The notes below the pieces were generated by a model. It was not told the DNA's origin. It worked only from the letters and a program-made list of their open reading frames with translations, and made no database searches. This document shows, one piece after another, positions 53,001 to 60,538 of a DNA stretch of 64,000 nt. This stretch comes from Flavobacteriales bacterium (lineage in GTDB: Bacteria > Bacteroidota > Bacteroidia > UBA10329). The stretch lies in the NCBI GenBank assembly GCA_021739695.1, contig JAIPBM010000005.1, positions 62,001-126,000 on the forward strand. The letters run 5' to 3'. Within the stretch, counting starts at the first letter, position 1. Every line of letters starts with the position of its first letter. The position numbers and the translations under genes were made by a program.

Positions 53001-53200
53001 GAGAAAAATTGGCCTTTGCTAAGCCACGAGCTGACGCAGGGTTAGGCGCAGCACTCACCATTAAAAAATGGGGATTATTGAATAAAGTGAAACCGCTAAC
53101 CATCCGATTTGATATGCCATTGTTCTTAAATCGAAGCCCAGCGTTAGATCCTGAACCTTGGGCTTTCCGATGGATGCTGGGAATCAGCAGAGCTTTTTAA
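50015..53200 (+). CDS. M1 family metallopeptidase with C-terminal outer-membrane barrel-like domain
   Basis: A 1061-residue exported peptidase. The signal peptide (KKLLPVLILLIAQTAFGQ) is followed by an M1 domain with DGMEYPM (GAMEN equivalent) near 360 and HEVGH at 383-387, then 18 residues to Glu406, the full HExxH-x18-E zinc site. From about residue 600 the protein is rich in alternating aromatic and polar beta strands, has GGGLNLRGY (923-931), similar to the RGF/RGY turn of BamA/D15 barrels, and ends in ISRAF with a terminal Phe, as many outer-membrane barrels do. I infer a peptidase anchored in or inserted through the outer membrane. Confidence 0.88.
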   Translation: MKKLLPVLILLIAQTAFGQYNPLSPPNTFRSADNPLYWKNRAPSTDYWQQDVHYRIAANVDEQTDIISAKMELSYWNNSPDTLYEVFFHLYQNAFQPNSYADKNDQAKGTKNHFGKYEKAGKGTEVLSLTMNGKDVQQELDNTILRIIPNEPILPNSKTEFKIEFKTYFDQGSMGRRMKLFSSGEFTHYDGVHWYPRISVYDRKFGWTTDQHLGSEFYGDFGTFDVALTFASNYVVGATGFLLNRNTVLPQELRQKLDVKNFAGKPWDEAASVIIPYDSTEHKTWIYHAENVHDFAFTADPNYRIGEAEWNGVKCYSLAQEGHASGWQNAAEYTAKTIQVFSEGIGMYQYHKMIVADAEDGMEYPMLTLDGGSDPDYRGLLVHEVGHNWFFGQVGNNETYRAALDEGFTQYLTAYGMRKIDGDTVIEEPSKNWYRRRFEKERLVMDDEIYYGFMNSAMQFLDPHLNTHSDQFDDYRHGYGHVYYKTATMLYNLEYVLGDTLFANAMKHYFNEWRFCHPYFEDFRNSIIHYTKVDLNWFFDQWLETDKRIDYAIAGIRRSDEPGKFMVKFKRKGDLQMPLDFEVTDQNDSIHRFHIPNTWFSKETDATVLPKWTGFNELNKTYEVAISILEGIKRVDIDPTYRLADINMLDNSSASAIEFEFDHQLYGRPDWKKYEVFARPDFWYNGYDGIKFGIHLNGSHFNLNHKFNLYLWANSGLAQWDIPSNVSVNEFMPISVLFDYKTSLARYWKNSSVDVAARILDGLYNAEFGFEKQNKKRTTTFRLYFRSLYRQRDRDIAYLLNRDTWNADMWNNSFNLDIKHVYRYGSGNGELKIGLRSSSLGSDYDFHQLKLEAKNTTQLWHLILKTRMFAQLGTGSNWAPESQLYVGGANPEEMMYNKYMRSSGILPSDWATFRETSNHLQYGGGLNLRGYVGYLAPENVGDGVVLAYAGNSGASINAELEFDEIFGLRPNWTRRWLDIDMYIFGDLGFINTNRPGEKLAFAKPRADAGLGAALTIKKWGLLNKVKPLTIRFDMPLFLNRSPALDPEPWAFRWMLGISRAF

Positions 53201-53224
53201 CTTCATTGTCTAAAATCAACTTTT

Positions 53225-53656
53225 ATGAAAAGACCAATTTCACTTTGTCTCGTTTTCAGCTTTTTCGTCATTCAATCATTTGCTCAGGGCGTTACGCCAA
53301 TCGGCAAATGGAAAACGGTAGATGACAATACCGGAAAAACCAAATCGGTTGTAGAGATCTACGAGAAAGGCGGGAAACTTTTCGGGAAAGTGTTGCAGCT
53401 CTTCGACCCTGAAAAACCCGATCCAAAATGCGAGGAATGTGCTGCAGATGATCCGCGCCACATGAAACCAATTGTTGGACTGGAGATCATCAGAAATTTG
53501 ACGAAAGACGGCTCAGAATATGCGCATGGTGATATTCTTGACCCTGAAAATGGAAAGGTTTATAAGTGCAAGATCTGGGTTGAAGAAGGAAAACTGATGG
53601 TTCGCGGTTACATTTCTTTCCTTTATCGTACACAAACGTGGTTACCTGCTGATTAA
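53225..53656 (+). CDS. Exported DUF2147 family protein
   Basis: A 143-residue protein with a signal peptide (MKRPISLCLVFSFFVIQSFAQG) and a DUF2147 lipocalin-like beta domain: IGKWKTVDDNTGKTKSVVEIYE at its start, LFGKVLQLFDPEKPDPKC, and the C-terminal VRGYISFLYRTQTWLPA. Two cysteines within CEEC could form a disulfide outside the cytoplasm. The function of the family is not known; small-molecule binding is a reasonable guess. It ends 45 bases before a strong bidirectional terminator. Confidence 0.88.
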   Translation: MKRPISLCLVFSFFVIQSFAQGVTPIGKWKTVDDNTGKTKSVVEIYEKGGKLFGKVLQLFDPEKPDPKCEECAADDPRHMKPIVGLEIIRNLTKDGSEYAHGDILDPENGKVYKCKIWVEEGKLMVRGYISFLYRTQTWLPAD

Positions 53657-53700
53657 GGTCTTGGACTTTAGAATCCCTTCTAAACCGACAGAAACAAAAA

Positions 53701-53729
53701 AGCCCGCTCAAATTTTGAGCGGGCTTTTT
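53701..53729. terminator. Bidirectional Rho-independent terminator
   Basis: AGCCCGCTCAAA (53701-53712) is a perfect inverted repeat of TTTGAGCGGGCT (53714-53725), with A-tract before and T-tract after. It lies between the convergent DUF2147 and rpmH genes and can serve both strands. Confidence 0.92.
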
Positions 53730-53750
53730 CACTATTCGACCTATTAGATC

Positions 53751-53909
53751 TTATTTCTTGTCTGCTCTTTCGTCAGAAACAGTAAGCTTTTTTCTTCCTT
53801 TTGCTCTTCGGGCCGCAAGAACGTTACGTCCGTTTGCTGAAGCCATTCTGCTACGGAATCCGTGCTTGTTGCTTCTCTTTCTTCTTGATGGCTGAAATGT
53901 TCTTTTCAT
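53751..53909 (-). CDS. rpmH: 50S ribosomal protein L34
   Basis: A 52-residue, very basic ribosomal protein. The start [19 protein letters not shown] and the central [21 protein letters not shown] are diagnostic of L34. The C-terminal extension ([11 protein letters not shown]) is usual in Bacteroidota. A canonical promoter stands upstream and the bidirectional terminator downstream, so it is monocistronic; rnpA and dnaA, the classical neighbours, are not here. Confidence 0.97.
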   Translation of the reverse strand: MKRTFQPSRRKRSNKHGFRSRMASANGRNVLAARRAKGRKKLTVSDERADKK

Positions 53910-53931
53910 AACTCCGACTTATTTGGGCGTG

Positions 53932-53963
53932 CAAAGATAGACTTCGTTTTAATTTGTGCAAAC
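53932..53963 (-). promoter_or_regulatory. Promoter of rpmH
   Basis: On the reverse strand a GTTTGC at about 53963-53958 (the -33 element) is followed 18 bases later by TATCTTTG at 53939-53932, a perfect -7 box, 22 bases before the ATG at 53909. This is the most complete promoter in the window. Confidence 0.65.
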
Positions 53964-53992
53964 ATATCTTCCGCAAAATAGTTTCATTCAAA

Positions 53993-54000
53993 TAACTTTG
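53993..54000 (+). promoter_or_regulatory. -7 box before the second ABC exporter gene
   Basis: TAACTTTG matches TAnnTTTG exactly, identical to the box at 82-89, and ends 10 bases before the ATG at 54011. It is divergent from the rpmH promoter. Confidence 0.5.
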
Positions 54001-54010
54001 CAGCGCAAAT

Positions 54011-55843
54011 ATGGCTAGAAGAGATAGATTAGACACAGAAGACCTTCCGAAAGTGAAGGTTTCGGGCGAGAGTATTAAGAAGATTTCTCGGCTTTTCCGC
54101 TACTTCAAACCACATCGTTTCAAATACTACTTAGGACTTTTCTTCCTATTTCTGACTGGAATCACTGCGTTGATCTTCCCGAAATTGATCGGAGACATGG
54201 TAGATACGGCAGAAGAAGCCATGTTGGCAGACATTGATAGGATTGCCCTCTTCCTATTGGTCGTATTCGTATTTCAGGCCATTTTCTCCTTCTTCCGCAT
54301 TTACCTTTTTGTAAATGTGACCGAACACGTGCTTGCGGACCTTAGAAAAGACACATATAATAAGTTGATCAGACTCCCGATGTCGTACTTCTCTCAAAAC
54401 CGTGTTGGAGAGATGAACAGCCGAATAGCTACTGACATCAATATGCTTTCGGACACATTTACAACGGTTGTTGCTGAGTTTCTTCGGCAGTCAATGCTGA
54501 TAGTTGGTGGAATTGCATTCTTGGCTTACACTTCGGTGGAGTTAACGATGGTGATGCTTGGTGTTGTTCCGTTAGTGGCCGTTTTTGCCGTTGTTTTTGG
54601 ACGGATCATTCGAAGAATTTCGAAAGAAACTCAAGATAGAATTGCACAATCGAACACGATTGTTGAAGAAACACTGGCAGGAATCACAAACGTAAAATCC
54701 TTCGCCAACGAGATGTACGAAAGTGCGCGCTACGCGAAAAGCACAACAGCCATCATCGAAAAAGCGCTTCAAGGAGCAAAAGCGCGAGGATTTTTTGCTT
54801 CGTTCATCATCTTCTGTCTTTTCGGTTCCATTGTAGGTGTGATCTGGTATGGAGCGCGTTTAGTGAATCAAGATATTGCCCGATTAGCTGCTGACCCTTC
54901 AATCCCAGAAAGTGATTTATTTACAATTGGCCAGTTACTGCAATTCGTTCTCTATTCGGTTTTCGTAGGAGCTTCTATTGGTGGAATTGCCGAAATGTAT
55001 GCGCAAATTCAGAAAGCAATTGGTGCTGCCGAGCGAATTTTGGAGATCATGGATGAAGACCCTGAACCATATGAATCTGCAAAACCAGTTAATATTTCGG
55101 CCATTTCGGGTTCGCTGAAATTCGACAATGTTCAATTCACCTACCCAAGTCGTCCAGATATTTCTGTACTGAATGGGGTAAGTTTTGATGCAAAACAAGG
55201 CGAGACAATTGCGTTGGTCGGCCCTTCCGGATCTGGAAAATCGACCATTGCATCGTTGGTTCTTCGGTTTTACGATCCCGTTTCTGGAAGCATCACCATA
55301 GATGGAATTGACACGAGCGAAATGGGCTTAGAGTTTTTGAGAAATCAAATGGCCATTGTTCCGCAAGACGTGATTTTGTTCGGAGGAACGATTCGTGAGA
55401 ACATTGAATACGGAAAACCTGGCGCATCTCTGAAAGAGATTGAGGAAGCTGCTAAAAAAGCCAATGCTCACATTTTCGTAGACAGTTTCCCTGAAAAATA
55501 TGACACGGTTGTAGGCGAACGCGGCATTCAGCTTTCTGGTGGTCAGCGGCAGCGAATTGCCATTGCGCGAGCGGTTTTGAAAGACCCACGGATTCTGATC
55601 TTGGATGAGGCCACAAGTTCTTTGGATTCAGAATCTGAACGTTTGGTTCAGGAAGCGTTGGACAAACTGATGGTAGGTAGAACCTCGCTTGTAATTGCTC
55701 ATAGACTTTCAACTATCCGCAAGGCAGACCGAATTCTAGTTTTGGATAAAGGTTCCATTTCTGAAAATGGCCGACACGAGGAACTTCTTACGAAGGAAGG
55801 AGGACTTTACAGAGGTTTGCTAGAGCTGCAAATGCAAGCTTAG
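54011..55843 (+). CDS. ABC exporter half-transporter, MsbA/BmrA-like
   Basis: A 610-residue half-transporter: a six-helix membrane domain (about 35-340) with the coupling region NTIVEETLAGITNVKSFANE, and a nucleotide-binding domain with Walker A GPSGSGKST (404-412), signature LSGGQRQR, and Walker B ILILDEATSSLD with the normal catalytic Glu. It should be an active homodimer exporting lipids or drugs; Bacteroidota use such proteins for several roles. Compare the degenerate exporter at 144. The last 4 bases overlap rsmG on the other strand. Confidence 0.92.
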   Translation: MARRDRLDTEDLPKVKVSGESIKKISRLFRYFKPHRFKYYLGLFFLFLTGITALIFPKLIGDMVDTAEEAMLADIDRIALFLLVVFVFQAIFSFFRIYLFVNVTEHVLADLRKDTYNKLIRLPMSYFSQNRVGEMNSRIATDINMLSDTFTTVVAEFLRQSMLIVGGIAFLAYTSVELTMVMLGVVPLVAVFAVVFGRIIRRISKETQDRIAQSNTIVEETLAGITNVKSFANEMYESARYAKSTTAIIEKALQGAKARGFFASFIIFCLFGSIVGVIWYGARLVNQDIARLAADPSIPESDLFTIGQLLQFVLYSVFVGASIGGIAEMYAQIQKAIGAAERILEIMDEDPEPYESAKPVNISAISGSLKFDNVQFTYPSRPDISVLNGVSFDAKQGETIALVGPSGSGKSTIASLVLRFYDPVSGSITIDGIDTSEMGLEFLRNQMAIVPQDVILFGGTIRENIEYGKPGASLKEIEEAAKKANAHIFVDSFPEKYDTVVGERGIQLSGGQRQRIAIARAVLKDPRILILDEATSSLDSESERLVQEALDKLMVGRTSLVIAHRLSTIRKADRILVLDKGSISENGRHEELLTKEGGLYRGLLELQMQA

Positions 55844-56490
55844 AATTTCTCGACCCAAACCACCATTTTAGTTTCGAAGAATTCTTCTTCAAACATATCG
55901 CTGATGTTGTAAAGGTTCGCCTTCACTTTGGCGGCAATGATTTCTTCGGTCAGGTCGCCACCTTTTAGACAGAAGAGGCCTTTAACAGATTTCTTGCTTT
56001 TAGCATCCAATTTACCAACGAGCCAATGTTTCAGTTGTGCCATAGGTGCAACTGCTCGCGTCACAATCACATCGTATTTCTCTCTGCCCTGCTCCATTCT
56101 TGCCTGCTGAGCTTTGACGTTTTTCAACCCAATAGCCTCAGCCACTCCATTGGCAACCTTGATCTTCTTACCTATACTATCTACCAACAGGAATTGACAT
56201 TCTGGAAACAAAATTGCCAACGGAATTCCTGGAAATCCACCACCAGTTCCAACATCAAGAATCTTCGTTCCATCTTCAAAATCGACAACAGAGGCAATGG
56301 CCAACGAGTGAAGAACGTGACGTTCGTAAAAGAGATGAAAATCCTTTCTGGAAACCACATTTATCTGCGTGTTCCACTCAAAATATGCATCGTATAAAGC
56401 AGCAAATTGCTGCTTCTGCACATCGGTCAGGTTTCCAAAATACTTGAGTATGATCTCCCAAGAAATAGGAGTAGAATCGTCTGGATTCAA
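55840..56490 (-). CDS. rsmG: 16S rRNA (guanine527-N7)-methyltransferase
   Basis: A 216-residue SAM-dependent methyltransferase (GidB/RsmG) that makes m7G527 in 16S rRNA; loss gives low-level streptomycin resistance in other bacteria. Motifs are EWNTQINVVSRKD near the N-terminus, ILDVGTGGGFPGIPLAI (SAM binding) and IVTRAVAPMAQLKHW. The start is TTG at 56490, overlapping the sigma-factor stop as TTGA; no ATG precedes the conserved helix. It is the third gene of a leftward unit after a glycosyltransferase and a sigma factor. Confidence 0.93.
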   Translation of the reverse strand: MNPDDSTPISWEIILKYFGNLTDVQKQQFAALYDAYFEWNTQINVVSRKDFHLFYERHVLHSLAIASVVDFEDGTKILDVGTGGGFPGIPLAILFPECQFLLVDSIGKKIKVANGVAEAIGLKNVKAQQARMEQGREKYDVIVTRAVAPMAQLKHWLVGKLDAKSKKSVKGLFCLKGGDLTEEIIAAKVKANLYNISDMFEEEFFETKMVVWVEKF

Positions 56491-57101
56491 ATCTTCTCCT
56501 TGCTGTTTTTGAGAATATTGTAAAGGAATTCGCGTGCTCGGAACAACTGTGCTTTCACCGTTCCCAGCGGAAGATCGAGTTCCTGCGCAATTTCCTCGTA
56601 AGAGTATTCTTTGAAATAGCGAAGCTCCACCAAGGTTCTGTAGCGCGGTTTCAGTTTCTCAACAACGCCATGCATCAGAATCTTCTTCTGTTCCTTTATG
56701 TAGGCTTCTTCAGGATCAAGCGTTCCAGATGGAACATCCATGGTCATTTCGCCTCCATCGTGGCCTTCCATGGGCTTATCCAAAGAAAGAAGGTTTTTCT
56801 TTTTCTTACGGATGAAATCGATGCAATTATTGGATGCGATCTTGAACAACCACGTACTGAATGCGTAATTGGGTGTGTACTGATGAAGCTTATTGAAGGC
56901 TTTTCCAAAAGCCTCAATGGTAAGATCGTCAGCATCATCTCTGTTGTTGACCATCTTCAATAACATGAAATAGATGCTATCGCGATACCGATCCATCAGC
57001 TGGGCATACGCCTTCTGATCGCCACTATCGATTGCCGCTCTTACGAGTCGGTAATCTAACATTGCTTTATCTGATAGGTCTGGATTTACTTCTACCTCCA
57101 T
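56487..57101 (-). CDS. RNA polymerase sigma-70 family (ECF-type) sigma factor
   Basis: A 204-residue sigma factor with only regions 2 and 4. Region 2: MDRYRDSIYFMLLKMVNN, DADDLTIEAFGKAF and FSTWLFKIASNNCIDFIRKK. Region 4: LVELRYFKEYSYEEIAQELD, then LPLGTVKAQLFRAREFL as the DNA-binding helix-turn-helix. It would direct RNA polymerase to an alternative promoter set. No anti-sigma gene is adjacent, which is unusual for a classical ECF. It overlaps the upstream glycosyltransferase gene by 10 bases and rsmG by 4. Confidence 0.93.
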   Translation of the reverse strand: MEVEVNPDLSDKAMLDYRLVRAAIDSGDQKAYAQLMDRYRDSIYFMLLKMVNNRDDADDLTIEAFGKAFNKLHQYTPNYAFSTWLFKIASNNCIDFIRKKKKNLLSLDKPMEGHDGGEMTMDVPSGTLDPEEAYIKEQKKILMHGVVEKLKPRYRTLVELRYFKEYSYEEIAQELDLPLGTVKAQLFRAREFLYNILKNSKEKI

Positions 57102-58228
57102 CTAATGGGTGGTTTTATTCGGTTTGAAATGGCAACTGCGGTATTGAAAAAAGGTGTGAACAAATCGCCTAGTAGCGAAAATAACAAAAGATCATGCTCT
57201 TCCAAGAGCCGCGCCACCACACTTATGATCGACAAATGAACAAGCCATTTGATGGTAATTCCACATAGCGCCAACCAATACAATGTTTCAGTCGATAGAA
57301 CCCCAAAAAATGACAGATAAAAGAGTAGATGCGAAAGCGTGAATATTCCTAAAAATAATTTGGACGAAGCCTTATAAAAACTCCCAGTTGATAGATGTCG
57401 CCTCTTTTGTCGCCACCAAGCAGAAAAATTTTCGGAAGGAATAGAAAGTGTATGCGACTCTTTTCTGATCTCGATGGCCGTGTTCTTTCCAGTAGAAACC
57501 TCATTCACTAACAGATCGTCATCTCCAGAAGCAACATGTCGATGTTTGATGAAACCTTTGGTCTGAAAGAACAGGTCTTTCCGATAGGCCAAGTTTCGTC
57601 CAACACCCATATACGGAAGTCCTGCGAGCGCATACGACAGATATTGCATGGCAATATGAAGCGCTTCATAGCGATAGAACTTATTGAAAATGCCTGGCTT
57701 CTTCTCAAAACCTCCATAGCCGAGTACAAGCATTTTTTCCTCTTTCAATCCTTCGGCCATAGAACGCAACCAATGCTTCGATTTAGGCCAGCAATCGGCA
57801 TCCGTAAAAACCAGATTCTCGTATTTGGCGCCTTTAATACCAATGGAAATAGCAAACTTCTTACCTCGCATTTTGGCATTTTCCCTACTTAGGTTAATGA
57901 CACGCAAATGCGAATAGCGCTGCTGCCAAGATTGGAGCAACAGATCTGTCTCATCCAAAGAATGGTCGTTTACAACGATCACTTCGAATTCGGGATATTC
58001 CTGTTCAAGTACGGATTGAAGGTTCTTTTTGAGGTTATCTTCCTCGTTCCAAGCACAGATAATGACAGAAACAGGCTCAGGATTTCCCACCGTTTTGCTC
58101 GGTTTATGAAAGGCCAATCGGGCAAAAAAGAAGGCGTAATAGAAAAGCTGAACAGCCAATGAGCTTATGAACACACCCACAACTACAAGCTGCCAGGTCG
58201 GAAGGGTTTGAAAATCGGAGAGGTTCAT
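57092..58228 (-). CDS. Membrane-bound glycosyltransferase family 2
   Basis: A 378-residue GT2 enzyme with an N-terminal helix (LVVVGVFISSLAVQLFYYAFF), the catalytic domain PVSVIICAWNEEDNLKKNL, VVNDHSLDET, LVFTDADCWPKS as the metal site, and QKRRHLSTG (QxxRW-like) near the end, followed by two or three C-terminal helices. This layout is that of processive or lipid-linked-acceptor enzymes. ATG 58228 is used; the frame stays open to 58267 through the promoter. It is first in a leftward unit with a sigma factor and rsmG. The product is unknown. Confidence 0.9.
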   Translation of the reverse strand: MNLSDFQTLPTWQLVVVGVFISSLAVQLFYYAFFFARLAFHKPSKTVGNPEPVSVIICAWNEEDNLKKNLQSVLEQEYPEFEVIVVNDHSLDETDLLLQSWQQRYSHLRVINLSRENAKMRGKKFAISIGIKGAKYENLVFTDADCWPKSKHWLRSMAEGLKEEKMLVLGYGGFEKKPGIFNKFYRYEALHIAMQYLSYALAGLPYMGVGRNLAYRKDLFFQTKGFIKHRHVASGDDDLLVNEVSTGKNTAIEIRKESHTLSIPSENFSAWWRQKRRHLSTGSFYKASSKLFLGIFTLSHLLFYLSFFGVLSTETLYWLALCGITIKWLVHLSIISVVARLLEEHDLLLFSLLGDLFTPFFNTAVAISNRIKPPIRWR

Positions 58229-58240
58229 GCTTGCGTGGCG

Positions 58241-58248
58241 CAAAACTA
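58241..58248 (-). promoter_or_regulatory. -7 box for the glycosyltransferase-sigma-rsmG unit
   Basis: On the reverse strand TAGTTTTG matches TAnnTTTG exactly, 12 bases before the ATG at 58228. The tgt promoter box lies about 25 bases away in the other direction. Confidence 0.45.
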
Positions 58249-58272
58249 ACCAACGGCTGAAGGGCATTTAAG

Positions 58273-58280
58273 TACATTTG
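58273..58280 (+). promoter_or_regulatory. -7 box directly before tgt
   Basis: TACATTTG matches TAnnTTTG exactly and ends 9 bases before the ATG at 58290. It overlaps an in-frame TTG at 58278, which argues against that start codon. Confidence 0.45.
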
Positions 58281-58289
58281 GGCGATTTT

Positions 58290-59432
58290 ATGAACATGGG
58301 ACTGAAGTTCAAACTGACACATACGGATGCGGGGTCAAAAGCCCGAAGAGGGCAGATCACAACGGATCATGGAACCATTGAAACACCCATCTTCATGCCT
58401 GTGGGCACGCTGGGAACGGTGAAGGGAATCCATCAGCAGGAATTGGTGAACGAAGTGAAAGCCGAAGTCATTCTTGGCAATACCTATCATCTTTATCTAC
58501 GACCGGGAACGGAAATTCTGGAAGAGGCCGGAGGTCTTCACAAATTCATGAATTGGAAAAAACCGATCCTGACCGATAGCGGTGGTTATCAGGTGTACTC
58601 CTTGGCGCACAAGAGGAAGATCACCGAAGAAGGCGTCACGTTTGCCTCGCATATCGATGGATCGAAGCATTTTTTCAGTCCAGAAACTTCGATGAACATT
58701 CAGCGAAGCATCGGTGCCGATATCATTATGGCCTTTGACGAATGCACGCCATATCCGTGCGATTACAACTACGCAAAGGATTCGATGCACATGACGCACC
58801 GATGGCTGAAACGATGCTGTGAGCACGTAGATGCGGGCCAACCGCTTTACGGTCATCATCAATCGCTATTCCCTATTGTTCAAGGCTCGACCTATAAGGA
58901 TCTTCGGATTGAAAGCGCTGAGAAAATTGCCTCATTTGAGCGTGAAGGAAATGCCATTGGCGGATTGAGCGTTGGCGAACCAGACGAAGAAATGTACGCC
59001 ATGACAGAAGTTGTTTGCGATATCCTTCCGAAAGACAAACCGCGTTATCTGATGGGCGTTGGCACACCAGCCAATCTGTTAGAAAACATTGCGCTTGGCA
59101 TAGACATGTTCGATTGCGTTTTACCTACTAGAAACGCTCGCCACGGATTGATCTATACTTGGGATGGCATCATCAACATAAAAAACAAGAAGTGGGAACG
59201 CGATTTTTCTCCTTTGGATGCAAAGGGAACAAGCTCGGTAGATAGCATGTACAACCGAGCATATGTTCGCCACTTGTTCGCATGCAGCGAATTGCTTGGA
59301 CCGCAAATAACCAGCATACACAATTTGGCGTTCTATTTGGAGTTGATGCGCCAGGCACGGTTACACATAGAAGCTGGCGATTTCAGCGCATGGAAAGACC
59401 AGACCGTTCCAAAACTCCTTACACGACTCTAA
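58290..59432 (+). CDS. tgt: tRNA-guanine(34) transglycosylase (queuine tRNA-ribosyltransferase)
   Basis: A 380-residue TIM-barrel enzyme that exchanges guanine 34 for preQ1 in GUN-anticodon tRNAs. The family motifs are present: IFMPVGTLGTVKGI, NTYHLYLRPG, LTDSGGYQVYSLA with the catalytic Asp, GGLSVGEPDEEMY, and FDCVLPTRNARHG. Where most bacteria have the zinc motif CxCxxC before the conserved RAY, this protein reads GTSSVDSMYNRAY, so all three cysteines are gone while the following HNL histidine remains. ATG 58290 is chosen; ATG 58296 is also possible. It forms an operon with the LptF/G-type gene 6 bases downstream. Confidence 0.93.
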   Translation: MNMGLKFKLTHTDAGSKARRGQITTDHGTIETPIFMPVGTLGTVKGIHQQELVNEVKAEVILGNTYHLYLRPGTEILEEAGGLHKFMNWKKPILTDSGGYQVYSLAHKRKITEEGVTFASHIDGSKHFFSPETSMNIQRSIGADIIMAFDECTPYPCDYNYAKDSMHMTHRWLKRCCEHVDAGQPLYGHHQSLFPIVQGSTYKDLRIESAEKIASFEREGNAIGGLSVGEPDEEMYAMTEVVCDILPKDKPRYLMGVGTPANLLENIALGIDMFDCVLPTRNARHGLIYTWDGIINIKNKKWERDFSPLDAKGTSSVDSMYNRAYVRHLFACSELLGPQITSIHNLAFYLELMRQARLHIEAGDFSAWKDQTVPKLLTRL

Positions 59433-59438
59433 GCAACG

Positions 59439-60518
59439 GTGTTTACCCGAATAGACAGATACATTCTGAAGCAGTTCCTAGGAACGTTCGTGTTCACCAT
59501 TGGGCTGATCATTAGCATCACCATTGTATTTGATCTTTCTGAAAAGATTGACAATTTCATAGAACACGACCTCTCGTTCTACACGGTTTTCTCTGAGTAT
59601 TACATCTTCTTCATCCCCTACTTTGCCAATCTTTTCAGTCCGCTTTTCATTTTTGTGGCCGTTATTCTGTTCACATCCAGAATGGCGTATCGTTCGGAGA
59701 TTGTAGCCATTCTAAGCGCAGGAGTCAGTTTTTATAGATTGATGGTTCCTTATCTTTTGGGCGCAACGGTTCTTGCTATTGTAAGCTTGGGACTGAACCA
59801 TTTCATCATTCCGAAAGCGAACGAACAGCGGATACTTTTCGAGAATACTTACATCAACAGACCATGGAAATTCTACGGCCGAAATCAGCATTACCAGATT
59901 GAACCCGGAACCTTCATTTACTTCGATTCTTACAGTGCCGAACGAATGACCGGATACAAATTCGCACTCGAAAAGTTTGAGGATGGTAAACTCACCTACA
60001 AATTGATCTCTGACCATATCGTTTTCGACACGACCATACAGAAATGGAGCGTGAAGAAATATTACGAACGCACATTTGATGGATTGCAGGAGAAAATCCG
60101 ACAGTCCGAGCAATTGGACACCGTTTTTCCATTCGAACCAAAAGATTTCGGCCAGCAATTGAAAATTGTGGAAGCCATGGATTATTGGCAATTGAACGAC
60201 TTTATCAAAACGGAAGAAATGCGCGGTTCCGATTATGTCGATTTCTTTAAAGTGGAAAAGGAGAAACGAACTGCCATGCCATTTGCTGCTTTCATCCTAA
60301 CCATCATTGGCGTGAGTTTGGCCAGCCGAAAAGTACGTGGCGGCATCGGCATGCACATCGGCCTTGGTCTACTTCTCAGCTTCTCCTACATCCTTTTCAT
60401 GCAGGTCTCGCAGACCTTTGCCATTGAAGGAAGTATGCCTGTTCGCTTGGCTGTTTGGGTTCCCAATATCATGTACCTGATATTGGGATTGGTGATGCTT
60501 TATAAGGCTCCGAAATAA
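59439..60518 (+). CDS. LptF/LptG family permease (YjgP/YjgQ)
   Basis: A 359-residue permease of the LptF/LptG family with three N-terminal helices (KQFLGTFVFTIGLIISITIVF as the first), a periplasmic beta-jellyroll of about 150 residues (about 125-265), and three C-terminal helices. The paired subunit and the ATPase LptB that extract lipopolysaccharide are not in the window. Many Bacteroidota carry only one or two such genes. The start is GTG at 59439, which gives the usual N-terminus (IDRYILKQFLG); no ATG is close. It converges on the hotdog-fold gene 20 bases away. Confidence 0.9.
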   Translation: MFTRIDRYILKQFLGTFVFTIGLIISITIVFDLSEKIDNFIEHDLSFYTVFSEYYIFFIPYFANLFSPLFIFVAVILFTSRMAYRSEIVAILSAGVSFYRLMVPYLLGATVLAIVSLGLNHFIIPKANEQRILFENTYINRPWKFYGRNQHYQIEPGTFIYFDSYSAERMTGYKFALEKFEDGKLTYKLISDHIVFDTTIQKWSVKKYYERTFDGLQEKIRQSEQLDTVFPFEPKDFGQQLKIVEAMDYWQLNDFIKTEEMRGSDYVDFFKVEKEKRTAMPFAAFILTIIGVSLASRKVRGGIGMHIGLGLLLSFSYILFMQVSQTFAIEGSMPVRLAVWVPNIMYLILGLVMLYKAPK

Positions 60519-60538
60519 TGATCCGATTTATTGCGTCT

